From positions 51,417,498-51,481,497 of the forward strand of contig NC_088791.1 of assembly GCF_011386835.1 (NCBI RefSeq): a stretch of 64,000 nt of DNA, given 5' to 3'. Within the stretch, counting starts at the first letter, position 1; every line of letters starts with the position of its first letter. This DNA comes from Chrysemys picta bellii (lineage: Eukaryota > Chordata > Testudines > Emydidae). The notes below the pieces were generated by a model. It did no database searches, was not told the DNA's origin, and was given only the letters and a program-made list of their open reading frames with translations. The position numbers were made by a program, and so were the translations under genes. Of this stretch, positions 33,251 to 43,455 are shown in pieces.

Positions 33251-34889
33251 ATTTGGTGCAAAGCTTGTGCACAGCTCCTTGATCTGCTGTCGCTGCAGAC
33301 GTCCAAGGGTCGCGGAGAGGTTCACCTCTTCCACGCCACCATCCCTTTTTCCTTCATAGTAGACACCTTCAGGCCACTCTGCGTCATCTGTTTCCTGGGC
33401 TGTAAACTGGGAAACCTTTAATTCTCTGGAATAAAAGGGCTTAAGAGAATTAACATGGTATACCTTCGACTTTATGTTGGAGGTGGGGGAGGCTATGAGA
33501 TAGTTAACAGCTCCTAGGCGCTCCTGGACCGTGAATAGTCCTTCCCACGACGCTTCCATTTTATGGGCCTGGAGCGCCTTTAAGACCATGACTTGGTCTC
33601 CTACTCTGAAGGACTGTTCTCTGGAATGTTTATCATCCCAGGCCTTTTGCTCTTCCTGAGCATCCTTTAGGTTTTCTTTAGCAAGGGCTAAAGAGTGTCG
33701 GAGGGTGCTTTGTAGGTTGCTTACAAAGTCTAGAATGTTAGTTCCTGGAGAAGGCGTAAACCCCTCCCATTGCTGCTTCACCAACTGTAATGGCCCCTTA
33801 ATCTCGCGGCCATACACAAGTTCCAATGGTGAAAACCCTAAACTGGGATGTGGTACAACCCTGTAGGCGAAAAGCAACTGCTGCAACACTAGGTCCCAAT
33901 CATTGGCGTGTTCATTTACGAATTTACGTATCATGGCCCCCAAAGTTCCATTAAACCTCTCCACCAGGCCATTGGTTTGATGGTGGTAAGGGGTGGCAAC
34001 CAAGTGATTCACCCCATGAGCTTCCCACAGGTTTTTCATGGTCCCTGCCAGGAAATTAGTTCCCGAATCTGTAAGGATGTCGGAGGGCCAACCTACCCTG
34101 GCAAAAATGTCTGCTAATGCCTAGCACACACTTTTAGCCCTGGTGTTGCTTAGAGCTACTGCTTCCAGCCATCGGGTAGCAAAATCCATGAAAGTCAGTA
34201 TGTATTGCTTTCCTCTGGGTGTCTTCTTTGGGAAAGGACCCAGAATATCCACAGCTACTCGCTGAAATGGGACCTCAATTATGGGTAGTTGCTGGAGAGG
34301 GGCTTTGACCTAGTCTTGGGGCTTTCCCACTCGTTAGCACACCTCACAAGACCGGACATAATTAGTAACGTCCTTGCCCATTCCCTCCCAGAGGAGGGAC
34401 TTCCCCAACCGGTCTTTGGTTCTGTTCACCCCAGAATGGCCACTGGGATGATCATGGGCTAAGCTCAAGAGCTTTACCCGATACTTAGTGGGAACTACCA
34501 ACTGTCTTTGAGGATGCCAGTCTTCCTGGTGCCCACCAGAAAGAGTCTCCTTGTATAAAAGTCCTTGTTCTACAACAAACCGGGATCGGTTAGAAGAGCT
34601 GAGAGGCGGTGGGGTGCTCCGTGTCACCGCCCAAGCTTTCTGAAGGCTGTCATCTGCTTCCTGCTCGGCCTGGAACTGTTCCCTTGATGCTGGGGACATC
34701 AGTTCCTCCTTGGACTGTGGACTTGGTCCCTCTGGAAGCGATGCAGGTGCTGGGGCTGTTTCCGTTGACTGTGAACCGCTGTCCGCTGGTGCACTATGTT
34801 GCATTTCAGGCTCTGGCTGAGCCTCTTGGGTAGGGTTATCTGCTGCTTCTGCCAGTTCAGGCTTGCTGGTGTCCTCTGGCGTTGGAGTT
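33203..34889 (-). pseudogene. Gypsy integrase (zinc-binding, DDE core, GPY/F-like), with stops
   Basis: The N-terminal zinc-binding domain is at about 34334-34480 ('LAHDHPSGHSGVNRTKDRL' ... 'SCEVC'), preceded by an acidic, proline/glutamine-rich linker. The core follows after a stop at about 34331: the first aspartate is in a 'VDILGPF' context (about 34235-34255), the second in 'LTDSGTNF' (about 34050-34073), and the glutamate in 'GLVERFNG' (about 33950). Another stop lies near 34121. After the core comes 'WEGLFTVQERLGAVNYLI', a GPY/F-like module. Integrase would insert the element DNA; here it is interrupted. The frame then runs towards the RT instead of ending at an LTR. Confidence 0.88.
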
Positions 34890-35106
34890 ACTTCCCAAAC
34901 AAAGAGCACAAACAAAAGCCTGTCCCCCTCTCCCCAAGATTTGAAAGTATCTTGTCCTCTTATTGGTCCTTTGGATCAGGTGTCAGCCAGGTTTCCTGAG
35001 CTTCTTAACCCTTTACAGGTAAAAGGATTTTGGAGTCTCTGGCCAGGAGGGATTTTATAGTACTGTACACCGGAGAGTTGTTACCCTTCCCTTTATAGTT
35101 ATGACA
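34890..35106 (-). repeat. 5-prime LTR fragment of the Gypsy element (217 bp)
   Basis: Matches 31538-31751 of the 3-prime LTR, including TACAGGTAAAAGGATTTTGG and TATAGTACTGTACACCGG. On minus it starts TGTCATAACTATAAAGGG. The rest of the LTR and everything up to the integrase linker are deleted at 34889/34890. Confidence 0.88.
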
Positions 35107-35111
35107 CCTCC

Positions 35112-36940
35112 CTACTTAATGATTTTGTTAGCCCCACATCTTTACAAAAGAATTAGTTGAAAAGTAAATACTCAAGTCATTTGCTTACGGATGAGTAAGC
35201 TATCATTAGGAAATTATTCTCTTTATATTAACCTTCTTCCTCTTGCAAAAATGACAGTTGTTTGAGTTTTTATAGCTCTTTTTCTTGTAATAGACCTAAA
35301 CTGGGATAATCTATATTTCATATAGGTACTTTGGAGGAAGACAGGTGATATAAAATCACTAAATTAAACTTCAGTATATTAATTACATTTCTAAAAATAA
35401 TAAATAAAAGTATATATGCTTAACTAGTGTTCACAGTGCTACAAGTTCAGGCTGTGTGGTATGTGGTAACCTTCTGGGCTTGCCTTGTTAGGCACCTAGA
35501 CTCACAGGCTGTTTACAGTGGGAGAAATGATGGCTCTTGGGAGTCGTATAACTCAGTGAATCTGAGAACATTAGAATTATTTAAAGAGAAATTTGGCAAG
35601 AATTTAAACTTTAGAAGTGAGATTGGGTGTTCTATCTGTGCAAAGGCCACAAAGCATACAGCCGGTCCCTCCAGCAATCCAGCATATAGGGTTCTCATTC
35701 TGTGGCAGGTGCTTGTGTATATCCAACTTCCACTGAATCCCATGAGTTGTGTGCAAAGCTGAAGGTGGAATATGTAATAATATGCCACTGACACAAGCAA
35801 GTTTCTTTCAAAAGTTTTAGTCTCAGTATCTCTGTGGGTGGCAGAATTTTTGAAACTGATGCTGTTTTTAACCACTGAAAACTTGAACCATTTATTTTTC
35901 CCTGGGACAATTACAACAACAACAACAAGAAAAAAGCCCCTCTTAAATTTCTGGTGTGTGAAATTATACAGGCAAATAGTTTTCTAAATTAATTTCAGTT
36001 AATTCCATTAATGTTCCACACCAGTCTTGGTCATATACCGAAACGGCAGTCTAAGCTCTGATTAATTCAATATTTGTATGTTTCATTTTACCTTTGATTT
36101 TCTTCCTTACAATACAGAACGTAACTAATCTGAAATGAAACAGAGTATTTCTTTTGTTTTTACAAATACTTTAGAACTTTGTTGGCTACAGAGTTGGGTA
36201 ATTCTTGTTATCTGATGTTTAGTGCTGGGGGCAGTTCTTGTATGACATTTTAAAATGGGCATGAGATCAAAATAAAATGTTTCCCTAGGCTAAACTATTA
36301 CTACTTGATGTATCTGTTCTAAAAGAGTTTGTCATGCTGCTTCAGAGTCAAAACCTGAGACTTTTAGGTGAAGACTCAGAAATGAATTTTAAATTCTAGT
36401 GGTTGTTTACAGCTAATCGCTTCTGAAGATAAGTGCAACAAGATCACAAGGCTGGACAGTACATTATGTCCTAATTGGATGTATTCATTGCCTACAGGGA
36501 AGCAGACAAATAAGTGTAGTCGAGAGGCTGTAAAGCGGACACTTAATTTGCAGTTGGGATTTAGAGATTATTGCAGTTCTTTGGCGGGCGTAGTAGCTCA
36601 TCTATGTACATGTGGTTTCCTTTTTCCTTTAGTGTAGGTATCTTTGTTTAGTCTGCCTCTCTGACTTTCGATTCTTTTCTACACATGTTAAGATTCATGT
36701 CATATGACTACTATTTTTGTAAGTAGCCTTCTGAAATGCCCCACCAGTCAATTGATCCAGTAGCATATTCTGGCTTAGCTGTATCCTAATATGTTTCTTG
36801 TGGTTTTCCTGTTACTTAGTAGGTTGCAAAATCAAGCCCCAAAAGATTATTAGCAGTTCAGGGAATCAAATCACATTCTTCTAGGTTAATAAGCTAATAT
36901 CACAACTGGCTTGATCTTACTTGGCATGTTAATTCGGGAC
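35112..36940. other. Unannotated intronic sequence
   Basis: AT-rich sequence with a short (ACA)n near 35911-35925. No gene or transposon recognised. The longest frame (120 codons, 35513-35875 minus) shows no motif. Confidence 0.45.
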
Positions 36941-37301
36941 CTAGGGTATGTCTACACTAAGGGATTATTCCGATTTTACAGAAACCGATTTTTGAAAACA
37001 GATTGTATAAAGTTGAATGTATGCGGCCACACTAAGCACATTAATTCAGCGGTGTGCGTCCATGTACCGGGGCTAGTGTCGATTTCTGGAGCGTTGCACT
37101 GTGGGTAGCTATCCCATAGTTCCTGCAGTCTCCTCCGCCCATTGGAATTCTGGGTTGAGATCCCAATGCCTGATGGGGACCAAAAACATTGTCGCGCGTG
37201 GTTCTGGGTACATCCTCCCCTTCCTCCTGGAAAGCAATGGCAGATAACCGTTTCACACCTTTTTCCTGGGTGAACAGTGCAGACGCCATACCGCGGCAAG
37301 C

Positions 37302-38591
37302 ATGGAGCCCGCTCAGCTCAAGACAGCAGTCATGAACATTGTAAACACCTCGCGCGTTATTGTGCAGTTTATGCTGAACCATAACCTGCAAAACTAGGCG
37401 ACGAGGAGTAGGCTACGGCAGCGCGGTGACGAGAGTGATGAGGACATGGACATGGAATTCTATGAAACCGCGGGCCCCGGTGCTTTGGAGATCATGCTGT
37501 TAATGAGGCAGGTTCATGCCGTGGAATGCCGATTCTGGGCCCGGGAAACAAGCACAGACTGGTGGGACCACATAGTGTTGCAGGTGTGGGACGATTCCCA
37601 GTGGCTGCGAAACTTTTGCATGCGTAAGGGCACTTTCATGGAACTTTGTGACTTGCTTTCCCCTGCCCTGAGGCGCCAGAATACCAAGATGAGAGCAGCC
37701 CTCACAGTTGAGAAGTGAGTGGCGATAACCCTGTGGAAGCTTGCAGCGACAGACAGCTACCGGTCAGTTGGGAATCAATTTGGAGTGGGCAAATCTACTG
37801 TGGGGGCTGCTGTGATGCAAGTAGCCGAAGCAATCACTGAGCTGCTGTTACCAAAGGTAGTGACTCTGGGAAACATGCAGGTCATAGTGGATGGCTTTGC
37901 TGCAATGGGATTCCCTAACTGTGGTGGGGCGATAGATGGAACCCATATCCCTATCTTGGCACCGGAGCAGCAGGGTACCTAGTACATAAACCGCAAGGGG
38001 TACTTTTCAATGGTGCTGCAAGCACTGGTGGATCACAAGGGACGTTTCACCAACATCAATGTGGGATGGCCGGGAAGGGTTCATGACGCTCGCATCTTCA
38101 GGAACACTACTCTGTTTAAATGGCTGCAGCAAGGGACTTACTTCCCAGACCAGAAAATAACTGTTGGGGATGTTGAAATGCCTATAGTTATCCTTGGGGA
38201 CCCAGCCTACCCCCTAATGCCATGGCTCATGAAGCCATACACAGGCAGCCTGGACAGTAGTCAGGACCTGTTCAACTACAGGCTGAGCAAGTGCAGAATG
38301 GTGGTAGAATGTGCATTTGGACATTTAAAAGGTTGCTGGCGCACTTTACTGACTCACTCAGACCTCAGCCAAACAAATATTCCCATTGTTATTGCTGCTT
38401 GCTGTGTGCTCCACAATCTCTGTGAGAGTAAGGGGGAGACCTTTATGGTGGGGTGGGAGGCTGAGGCAAATGGCCTGGCTGCTGATTACGCGCAGCCAGA
38501 CACCAGGGCAATTAGAAGAGCACACCAGGAAGCACTGCGCATCAGAGAAGCTTTGAAAACCAGTTTCATGACTGGCCAGGCTACCGTGTGA
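37302..38591 (+). pseudogene. Harbinger transposase (HARBI1-like) with three in-frame stops
   Basis: One reading frame of about 430 codons from the ATG at 37302, broken by TAG at 37395, TGA at 37716 and TAG at 37980; the TGA may come from CpG decay of CGA, judging by the family's usual residue. Visible blocks include 'FWARETSTDWWDHIVLQVW', a helix-turn-helix-like 'YRSVGNQFGVGKSTVGAAV', and the DDE catalytic sites in 'GGAIDGTHIPI', 'VILGDPAYPLM' and 'MVVECAFGHLKG', plus 'WPGRVHDARIFRNT'. In Harbinger the transposase cuts the ends with help from the Myb-like partner. The DDE residues themselves are preserved; the stops make it a pseudogene. It is related to the domesticated vertebrate gene HARBI1, but its setting between inverted ends shows it is a transposon copy. 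Confidence 0.92.
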
Positions 38592-38816
38592 ACGTTGTGT
38601 TTGTTTCTCCTTGATGAAAACCCACCCCCTTGATTGACTCATTCTCTGTAAGCAACCCACCCTCCCCCTTCGATCCCAGCTTGCTTTCAAAGGAAATAAA
38701 GTCACTATCATTTAAAAATCATGCATTCTTTATTAATTGATTATAAAAGAGGGAGAGAACTGAGAAGGTAGCCCGGGTGGGGTTTGGGAGGAGGATAGGA
38801 GGGAAGAAAAAGGCCA

Positions 38817-40773
38817 CTAAAAAAGTTCAAAGTAATGACAGCCTTTTGGTTGGGCTGTCCACTGGAGTGGATTGGGAAGGTGCACGGAGCCTCCGCCCCT
38901 CCCCCGCGTTCTTACACACCTGGGTGAGGAGGCGATGGAACATGGTGAGGCGGGAGGGAGGTTATACAGCAGCAGCACTCTGTGCTCCTGCTGCCATTCC
39001 TGAAGCTCCACCAGACGCCAGAGCACGTCCATTTGATCACGCAGCAGCCCCAGCGTTGCAGCCTGCCACTTCTCATCTCGAGCGTCCCTCCTGTCCTCAC
39101 GTTCACTGGCATCTTTCCTGTACTTTGATACCGTGTCCTTCCACTCATTCAGATGAGCTCTTTCATTGCGGGTGGATTCTATGATTTCCGAGAACATTTC
39201 GTCTCGCATCCTCTTTTTTCGACGCCTTATCTGAGATAGCCTTCGGGATGGAGGAGGGAGGCTTGAAAAATTTGCAGCTGTGGGAGGGAGGGAAAAAAGG
39301 GAGAGAATTTTTTAAAAACATACATTTTATAGAACAATGCTATTCTCTTTCACGGTGAACAACACTATTCACATTACATAGCACATGTGATTTCGGTACA
39401 AGGTCGCATTTTGCATCTTTTAATACTGAGTGCCTGCGGCTTTGGTGTTAGAGAGCACAGACGCAGGTCCGGGCAACAGAATTCGGCTTGCATGCGGCCA
39501 TGGTAAGCCATTGTCTTTCAGCTTCTGCCGCTTTCCTACAAGCAGCGCCCTCCTTTCCCACATACCAAGCAAAGCCCGTTGAGTGCTGCGGTTTTCCTGT
39601 TAACGTGCAGCAGCAGAAACCAAACTAACCCCCCCCCCCAATCCAATTCTCTGGGATGATTGCTTTATCCCTCCCCCCACCTTGTAGCTGGTATCAGAGA
39701 AGATTCTCCCCGCCCCCGCTTGGCTAACTGCAGGGAAGGATTTCTTTTCAGCCACAGGCAAACAGCCCAGTAGGAATGGCCAGCTCTGTCCCCTTAATTA
39801 AATTCCCGTATTTTAACCAGGTTACCATGAACAATAGCACTCTCCTGAGGATAACACAGCGAGCTAAAGAACGGATGTTGCTTTAATGCCAGCAAATACC
39901 GGGACCATACGATGCCAGACTTTGTCATGCAATGATACCAGACGCCTTGCTACTAGCATGGCGTGGGCAAGTGTCCTACCATGGAGCACGGAATAAGGCT
40001 GCATTGCCCATAAACCTTCTGCAAAGGCTTTTGGAGTACCTCCAGGAGAGCTTCAAGGGAGATGTCCCTGGAGGATTTCTCCTCCATCCCCAGACACATT
40101 AACAGACTTTTCCAGTAGCTGTACTGGCCGCAAATGCATCCCAAGTCCTCAGGGCAAATTAATCATTAAAAAACGCTTGCTTTTAAACCATGCTTTATAT
40201 TTACAAAGGTACACTCACCGGCGGTCCCTTCCATGGCCTCATTGTCTGGGTGTTGGGAGGGTGCTTCAGTCAGTCTGAGAAAAAGATCCTGGATGTTGGG
40301 GAGAACGGAGTGCTGTGTGATCTCCGCAAGCTCGTCCTCTTCCTCCTCCTCGCCATCCGCAGAATCCTTAGGCATGGCTAAGATTACCCCCGCCTTGGAA
40401 TCCATGGTCAGAGGTGGGGTAGTGGTGGGTAGCTCCCCCTAGAATTGCATGCAGCTCAGCGTAGAAGTGGCATGTCTGCGGCTCTGACCCAGAGCGACCG
40501 TTTGCCTCCTTTGTTTTTTTGATAGGCTTGTCTGAGCTCCTTAACTTTCATGCGGCACTGTAGTGAGTCCCTATTGTGGCCTCTCTCCATCATGCTCTTG
40601 GAGATTTTTTCAAATGTTTTGGCATTTCGTCTTTTGGAACGTAGTTCTGCTAGCACTGAATCCTCTCCCCATATAGCGATCAGATCCAGTACCTCCCGTA
40701 TGGTCCATCCTGGTGCTCTTTTTCGATTCTCAGACTGCATGGTTACCTGTGCTGATGAGCTCTGCATGGTCAC
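38817..40773 (-). pseudogene. Harbinger Myb/SANT-like accessory DNA-binding protein, two exons
   Basis: The minus-strand start is near 40773. The first part has a trihelix/Myb-SANT-like domain ('APGWTIREVLDLIAIWGEDS', 'RNAKTFEKISKSMMERGHNR', 'QCRMKVKELRQAYQKNK'). Frameshifts near 40500 and 40410 lead to the acidic stretch ('DGEEEEEDELAEITQH', about 40320-40345). A good splice donor (minus GTGAGT, plus 40213-40218) ends exon 1 at 40219, and an acceptor (CCCACAG) starts exon 2 at 39277. Exon 2 encodes a basic then charged helical tail ('RRRKKRTRDEMF'-like start, 'ATLGLLRDQMDVLWRLVELQ') and stops at 38817. In this family the protein is thought to bring transposase to the ends and to the nucleus. 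The intron is about 940 bp. The reading frame is no longer intact. Confidence 0.8.
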
Positions 40774-41189
40774 CTGTGCTCTGCACGCTGGGCAAACAGG
40801 AAATGTAATTCAAAAGTTCGTGGGGCTTTTCCTGTCTACCTGGCCAGTGCATCCGAGTTCAGATTGCTGTCCAGAGAGGTCACAATGGTGCACTGTGGGA
40901 TAGCTCCCGGAGGCCAATACCATTGAATTGCGGCCACACTAACCCTAATCCGAAATGGCAATACCGATGTCAGCACTACTCCCCTCGTCGGGGAGGAGTA
41001 CAGCTATCGATATTATGAGCCCTTTATATCAAAGTAAAGGGCTTCGTTGTGTGGACGGGTGCAGGGTTAATTCGGTTTAATGCTGCTAAATTCCAGATAA
41101 ACTCCTAGTGTAGACCAGGCCCTAGAATCCTGTGTGCATAGGGTGATCTGGAGCCCAACTGATACCTGCTGTGTGGATGAACATCTAGT

Positions 41190-41500
41190 TCGGGGTAGGC
41201 AACCTATGGCACACGTGCCGAAGGCGGCACGCAAGCTGATTTTCAGTGACACTCACACTGCCCGGGTCCTGCCCACCAGTCCATGGGGCTCTGCATTTTA
41301 ATTTAATTTTAAATGAAGCTTCTTAAACATTTTAAAAACCTTATTTACTTTACATACAACAATAGTTTAGTTATATAATATAGACTTATAGAAAGAGACC
41401 TTCTAAAAACATTACAATGTATTACTGGCATGCGAAACCTTAAATTAGAGTGAATAAATGAAGACTCGGCACCCCACTTCTGAAAGGTTGCCGACTCCTG
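41190..41500. mobile_element. hAT-type MITE
   Basis: GGGGTAGGCAACCTATGGCA at the left and GAAAGGTTGCCGACTCCTG at the right are inverted ends of a family I recognise as common in turtles, with GCCGAAGGCGGCACGC and an AT-rich middle. The left terminal CA is altered. The flanks (CATCTAGT and ATCTGGTT) are only partly alike, so the duplication has decayed. No coding capacity. Confidence 0.75.
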
Positions 41501-43118
41501 ATCTGGTTTATTACTTCTGGATAATTGGGTTTTCTCGCTATTTGGCTTTTGATTTGACTTTTGGATTTTGATCGCATTTTATTTTTGTCAGGCTTTACCA
41601 GCTTTTTTTTAAACTGTAAATATGATACTAAGGGCTAAATTGTGCCTTTAGGCACAGCCTAAAGCCAGCACGTTTATGTGAATAGCACCACCCAGGAGTA
41701 GCCTTGGGGGAGGCACTGAGATTCTGAGGTACAATTTCTTCCCTGTTTCTTCTGAGGGGAAGTACTTCACTGTATCCCTTCCCATGCCAACCCCCTTATA
41801 CTTGGCCAGATATTCTAGGGTGTGTGTGAGAGGAGGAGGGGCCTAGCCCACTTGCTTATATCAAAGAGTATACAGAGAGCAGGGTCTGTACTCCACACCA
41901 GACCTGGACCCACAGTCCAAGAGGAACTTATTCACTGCCGCAAAGGGGTGAGGTGTCATAACTCCCCACCTCCATCAAGTAAGACATGGGTGCTGTCATG
42001 TTGTTGCATCTGTGAATATACTTGAAAGTTATTTATTTTTTAAATCCACGATGGAGAATACAATCCTTTTTGATGTTGTGCTTAACAAAATGTTACTTGC
42101 TTCAAAATGTGCATCTGAGATATCAACTTTGCAGGGCTTGAAAATTGAACAAACACAGTATTAGCTGGAGGATTACCTGATAGCTAAAGGTAGAGGCTTA
42201 AGACCATGAGGGGCAGAGGGCTATTAAGTAGGTCCAGGGACAACCCACTGGTGAGAACCTGTACTCCCTTGATAACAGCAGGAACGAGGAAGAGGGAGGA
42301 TGCATAGGTTTCTAACTCTGTTGTCTGTGGACCCTTTTGGGGGCTCCATCTCACATATTTCTAGCTAGTAGGTACCCTATAAATTGGAAGCCCACCCCTT
42401 CTAGCTGCTAGATGTCTTTCTTTTCTTCCCTCCACTTTGCCAGAATTGCATCTGTGAGGTTAGAGTCTTTACTCTTGGCTGAAGTAGAGAGGGATCTGAG
42501 AATAGGAAAAAGGTGTCTCTCTCTCTCTCTCTTTCTCTCTCCCTCTCTCTTTCCCATTCTCCATTTTTGGATCTCATCCTTTGTGAATAACTTCATTACC
42601 TGCTTTTGATGCTTTCCCAAACATTTCCTGTCCACTGGGTCCTGAATAGCTTTAATTACATTGTCCAGATATGTTAATTTCATCTTGATGTTTGGCAAAG
42701 ATAGAAGCGGCAATACAAGCACTGATGTTGTCTGTCTTGCAGACTCAGGAATTCTGAAATGCATCAGTTCAAATTTGAAGGGATATTATCACAGCTGTAA
42801 AGGCTAGAAACTTTAATTAAAAAAATTAAATTATCCAGAAATCGATGAATTGGGCAACACTGCTCTCCAGGACAGTCTTTCCCATTGTTTTTTTATGAGT
42901 GAACAAGTGGATTTTTCAAGTTCTGCATTTAGCATTCCATTAACAAAAATCACATGCTTTGCTCTTTGTGTATTTGAGTCAGCCCACAACTCCATAATTT
43001 TCATGAAACATCCTTGTTAAACACATTCCCTTTCCCTGCTGCATAAAAGTTTAATAACATGGAGCGCGCCTGATTTTTTTCAATGGTATGATTAACTGTA
43101 GTTTAATATCTCTTTCAG
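41501..43118. other. DOCK4: Intronic sequence upstream of the first DOCK4 exon seen
   Basis: Non-coding. It holds a (TC)-rich microsatellite at 42515-42553 and a polypyrimidine tract ending in TATCTCTTTCAG (43107-43118) that is the splice acceptor for the exon at 43119. A 118-codon minus frame at 42408-42764 overlaps the microsatellite and shows no recognisable motif. Confidence 0.6.
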
Positions 43119-43202
43119 TGATAGCCAGTTTTCGAGGAACAGTCCCACATGGCTTATCATTGGAGATTGGAGACACAGTTCAAATACTAGAAAAATGTGA
43201 TG
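43119..43202 (+). CDS. DOCK4: DOCK4 coding exon (exon 2): SH3 domain, first part
   Basis: An 84-base exon between acceptor TATCTCTTTCAG and donor GTAAGT. It begins with the last two bases of a valine codon and ends with the first base of a glycine codon (phases 1 and 1). It encodes about residues 13-41, 'IASFRGTVPHGLSLEIGDTV' then 'QILEKCDG', i.e. the first strands of the N-terminal SH3 domain with the ALYDY-like 'IASFRG' and the acidic RT loop. DOCK4 is a DHR2-type exchange factor for Rac (and reported for Rap); its SH3 domain binds ELMO and takes part in autoinhibition. The match to DOCK4 is closer than to its paralogue DOCK3, which as I remember it has a different sequence at several of these positions. 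The initiator exon lies outside the window. Confidence 0.96.
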
Positions 43203-43455
43203 GTAAGTACACAGGTTAAAACTCTCATTTTAATGAATTGTTACTGTGCTGATGTGAATTTGAATCCCATCACTCTTCGTTTAATTTTAAAATGTAAATG
43301 AAGCAAAAATGAACATCTATGCTTGCATGTGTTTAGGCTTGAAAGGATTAGATTTTTTTGGTAAATGTCAGTAAATATTGATTTAACTGTGCACAAAGAA
43401 ACCTATGAAAAAGTATTTCCATTTATAAGAATTGGTAACATAATCCCAACTATAC

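Larger units (their letters stand above)
30933..35106 (-). mobile_element. Ty3/Gypsy retrotransposon with integrase upstream of RT (Gmr1-like), internally deleted
   Basis: A 4.2-kb minus-strand element, bounded by LTRs and a perfect 5-bp target duplication CCTCC (30928-30932 and 35107-35111). Read on minus, the order is 5-prime LTR fragment, integrase zinc-binding and core domains, GPY/F-like domain, RT, RNase H, 3-prime LTR. Ordinary Gypsy elements have RT and RNase H before integrase; the Gmr1 group of deuterostome Gypsy elements is known for the Copia-like order seen here. gag, protease and the inner part of the 5-prime LTR are missing. Stops and frameshifts occur in pol, so the copy is dead. 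Confidence 0.9.
36944..41121. mobile_element. PIF/Harbinger DNA transposon, degenerate autonomous-type copy
   Basis: A 4.2-kb element with the two-gene layout of Harbinger: a DDE transposase on plus (37302-38591) and a Myb/SANT-like DNA-binding protein on minus (about 40773-38817). The ends GGGTATGTCTACACTA and (reverse complement of the right end) GGCCTGGTCTACACTA are imperfect inverted repeats. They are flanked by the 3-bp sequence CTA (36941-36943 and 41122-41124), the target length usual for Harbinger. Both genes carry stops or frameshifts. The two genes converge, with the gap between their 3-prime ends at about 38592-38816. Confidence 0.9.
1..43118 (+). other. DOCK4: DOCK4 intron 1 (3-prime part)
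   Basis: No host exon was recognised before 43119. The first DOCK4 exon seen opens in phase 1 (last two bases of a valine codon), so an upstream exon carrying the start codon must lie outside the window. This fits the very long first intron known for DOCK4 in other vertebrates (from memory). The interval is AT-rich and filled with transposons listed separately. I infer that it is intron because no other gene is seen; alternative upstream exons or non-coding transcripts cannot be excluded by eye. Confidence 0.7.

Noticed and set aside
32568..34039. Exogenous or endogenous retrovirus pol
   Set aside because: RT and integrase motifs, the GPY/F-like module and the integrase-first order fit a Gypsy retrotransposon; no envelope region is present.
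37302..38591. Host HARBI1 gene
   Set aside because: The frame has three stops and sits between Harbinger inverted ends with a 3-bp target duplication and a Myb-like partner, so it is a transposon copy.
42408..42764. 118-codon frame on minus, next to the DOCK4 exon
   Set aside because: It overlaps a (TC)n microsatellite and shows no known motif; upstream splice context and a second exon were not found.
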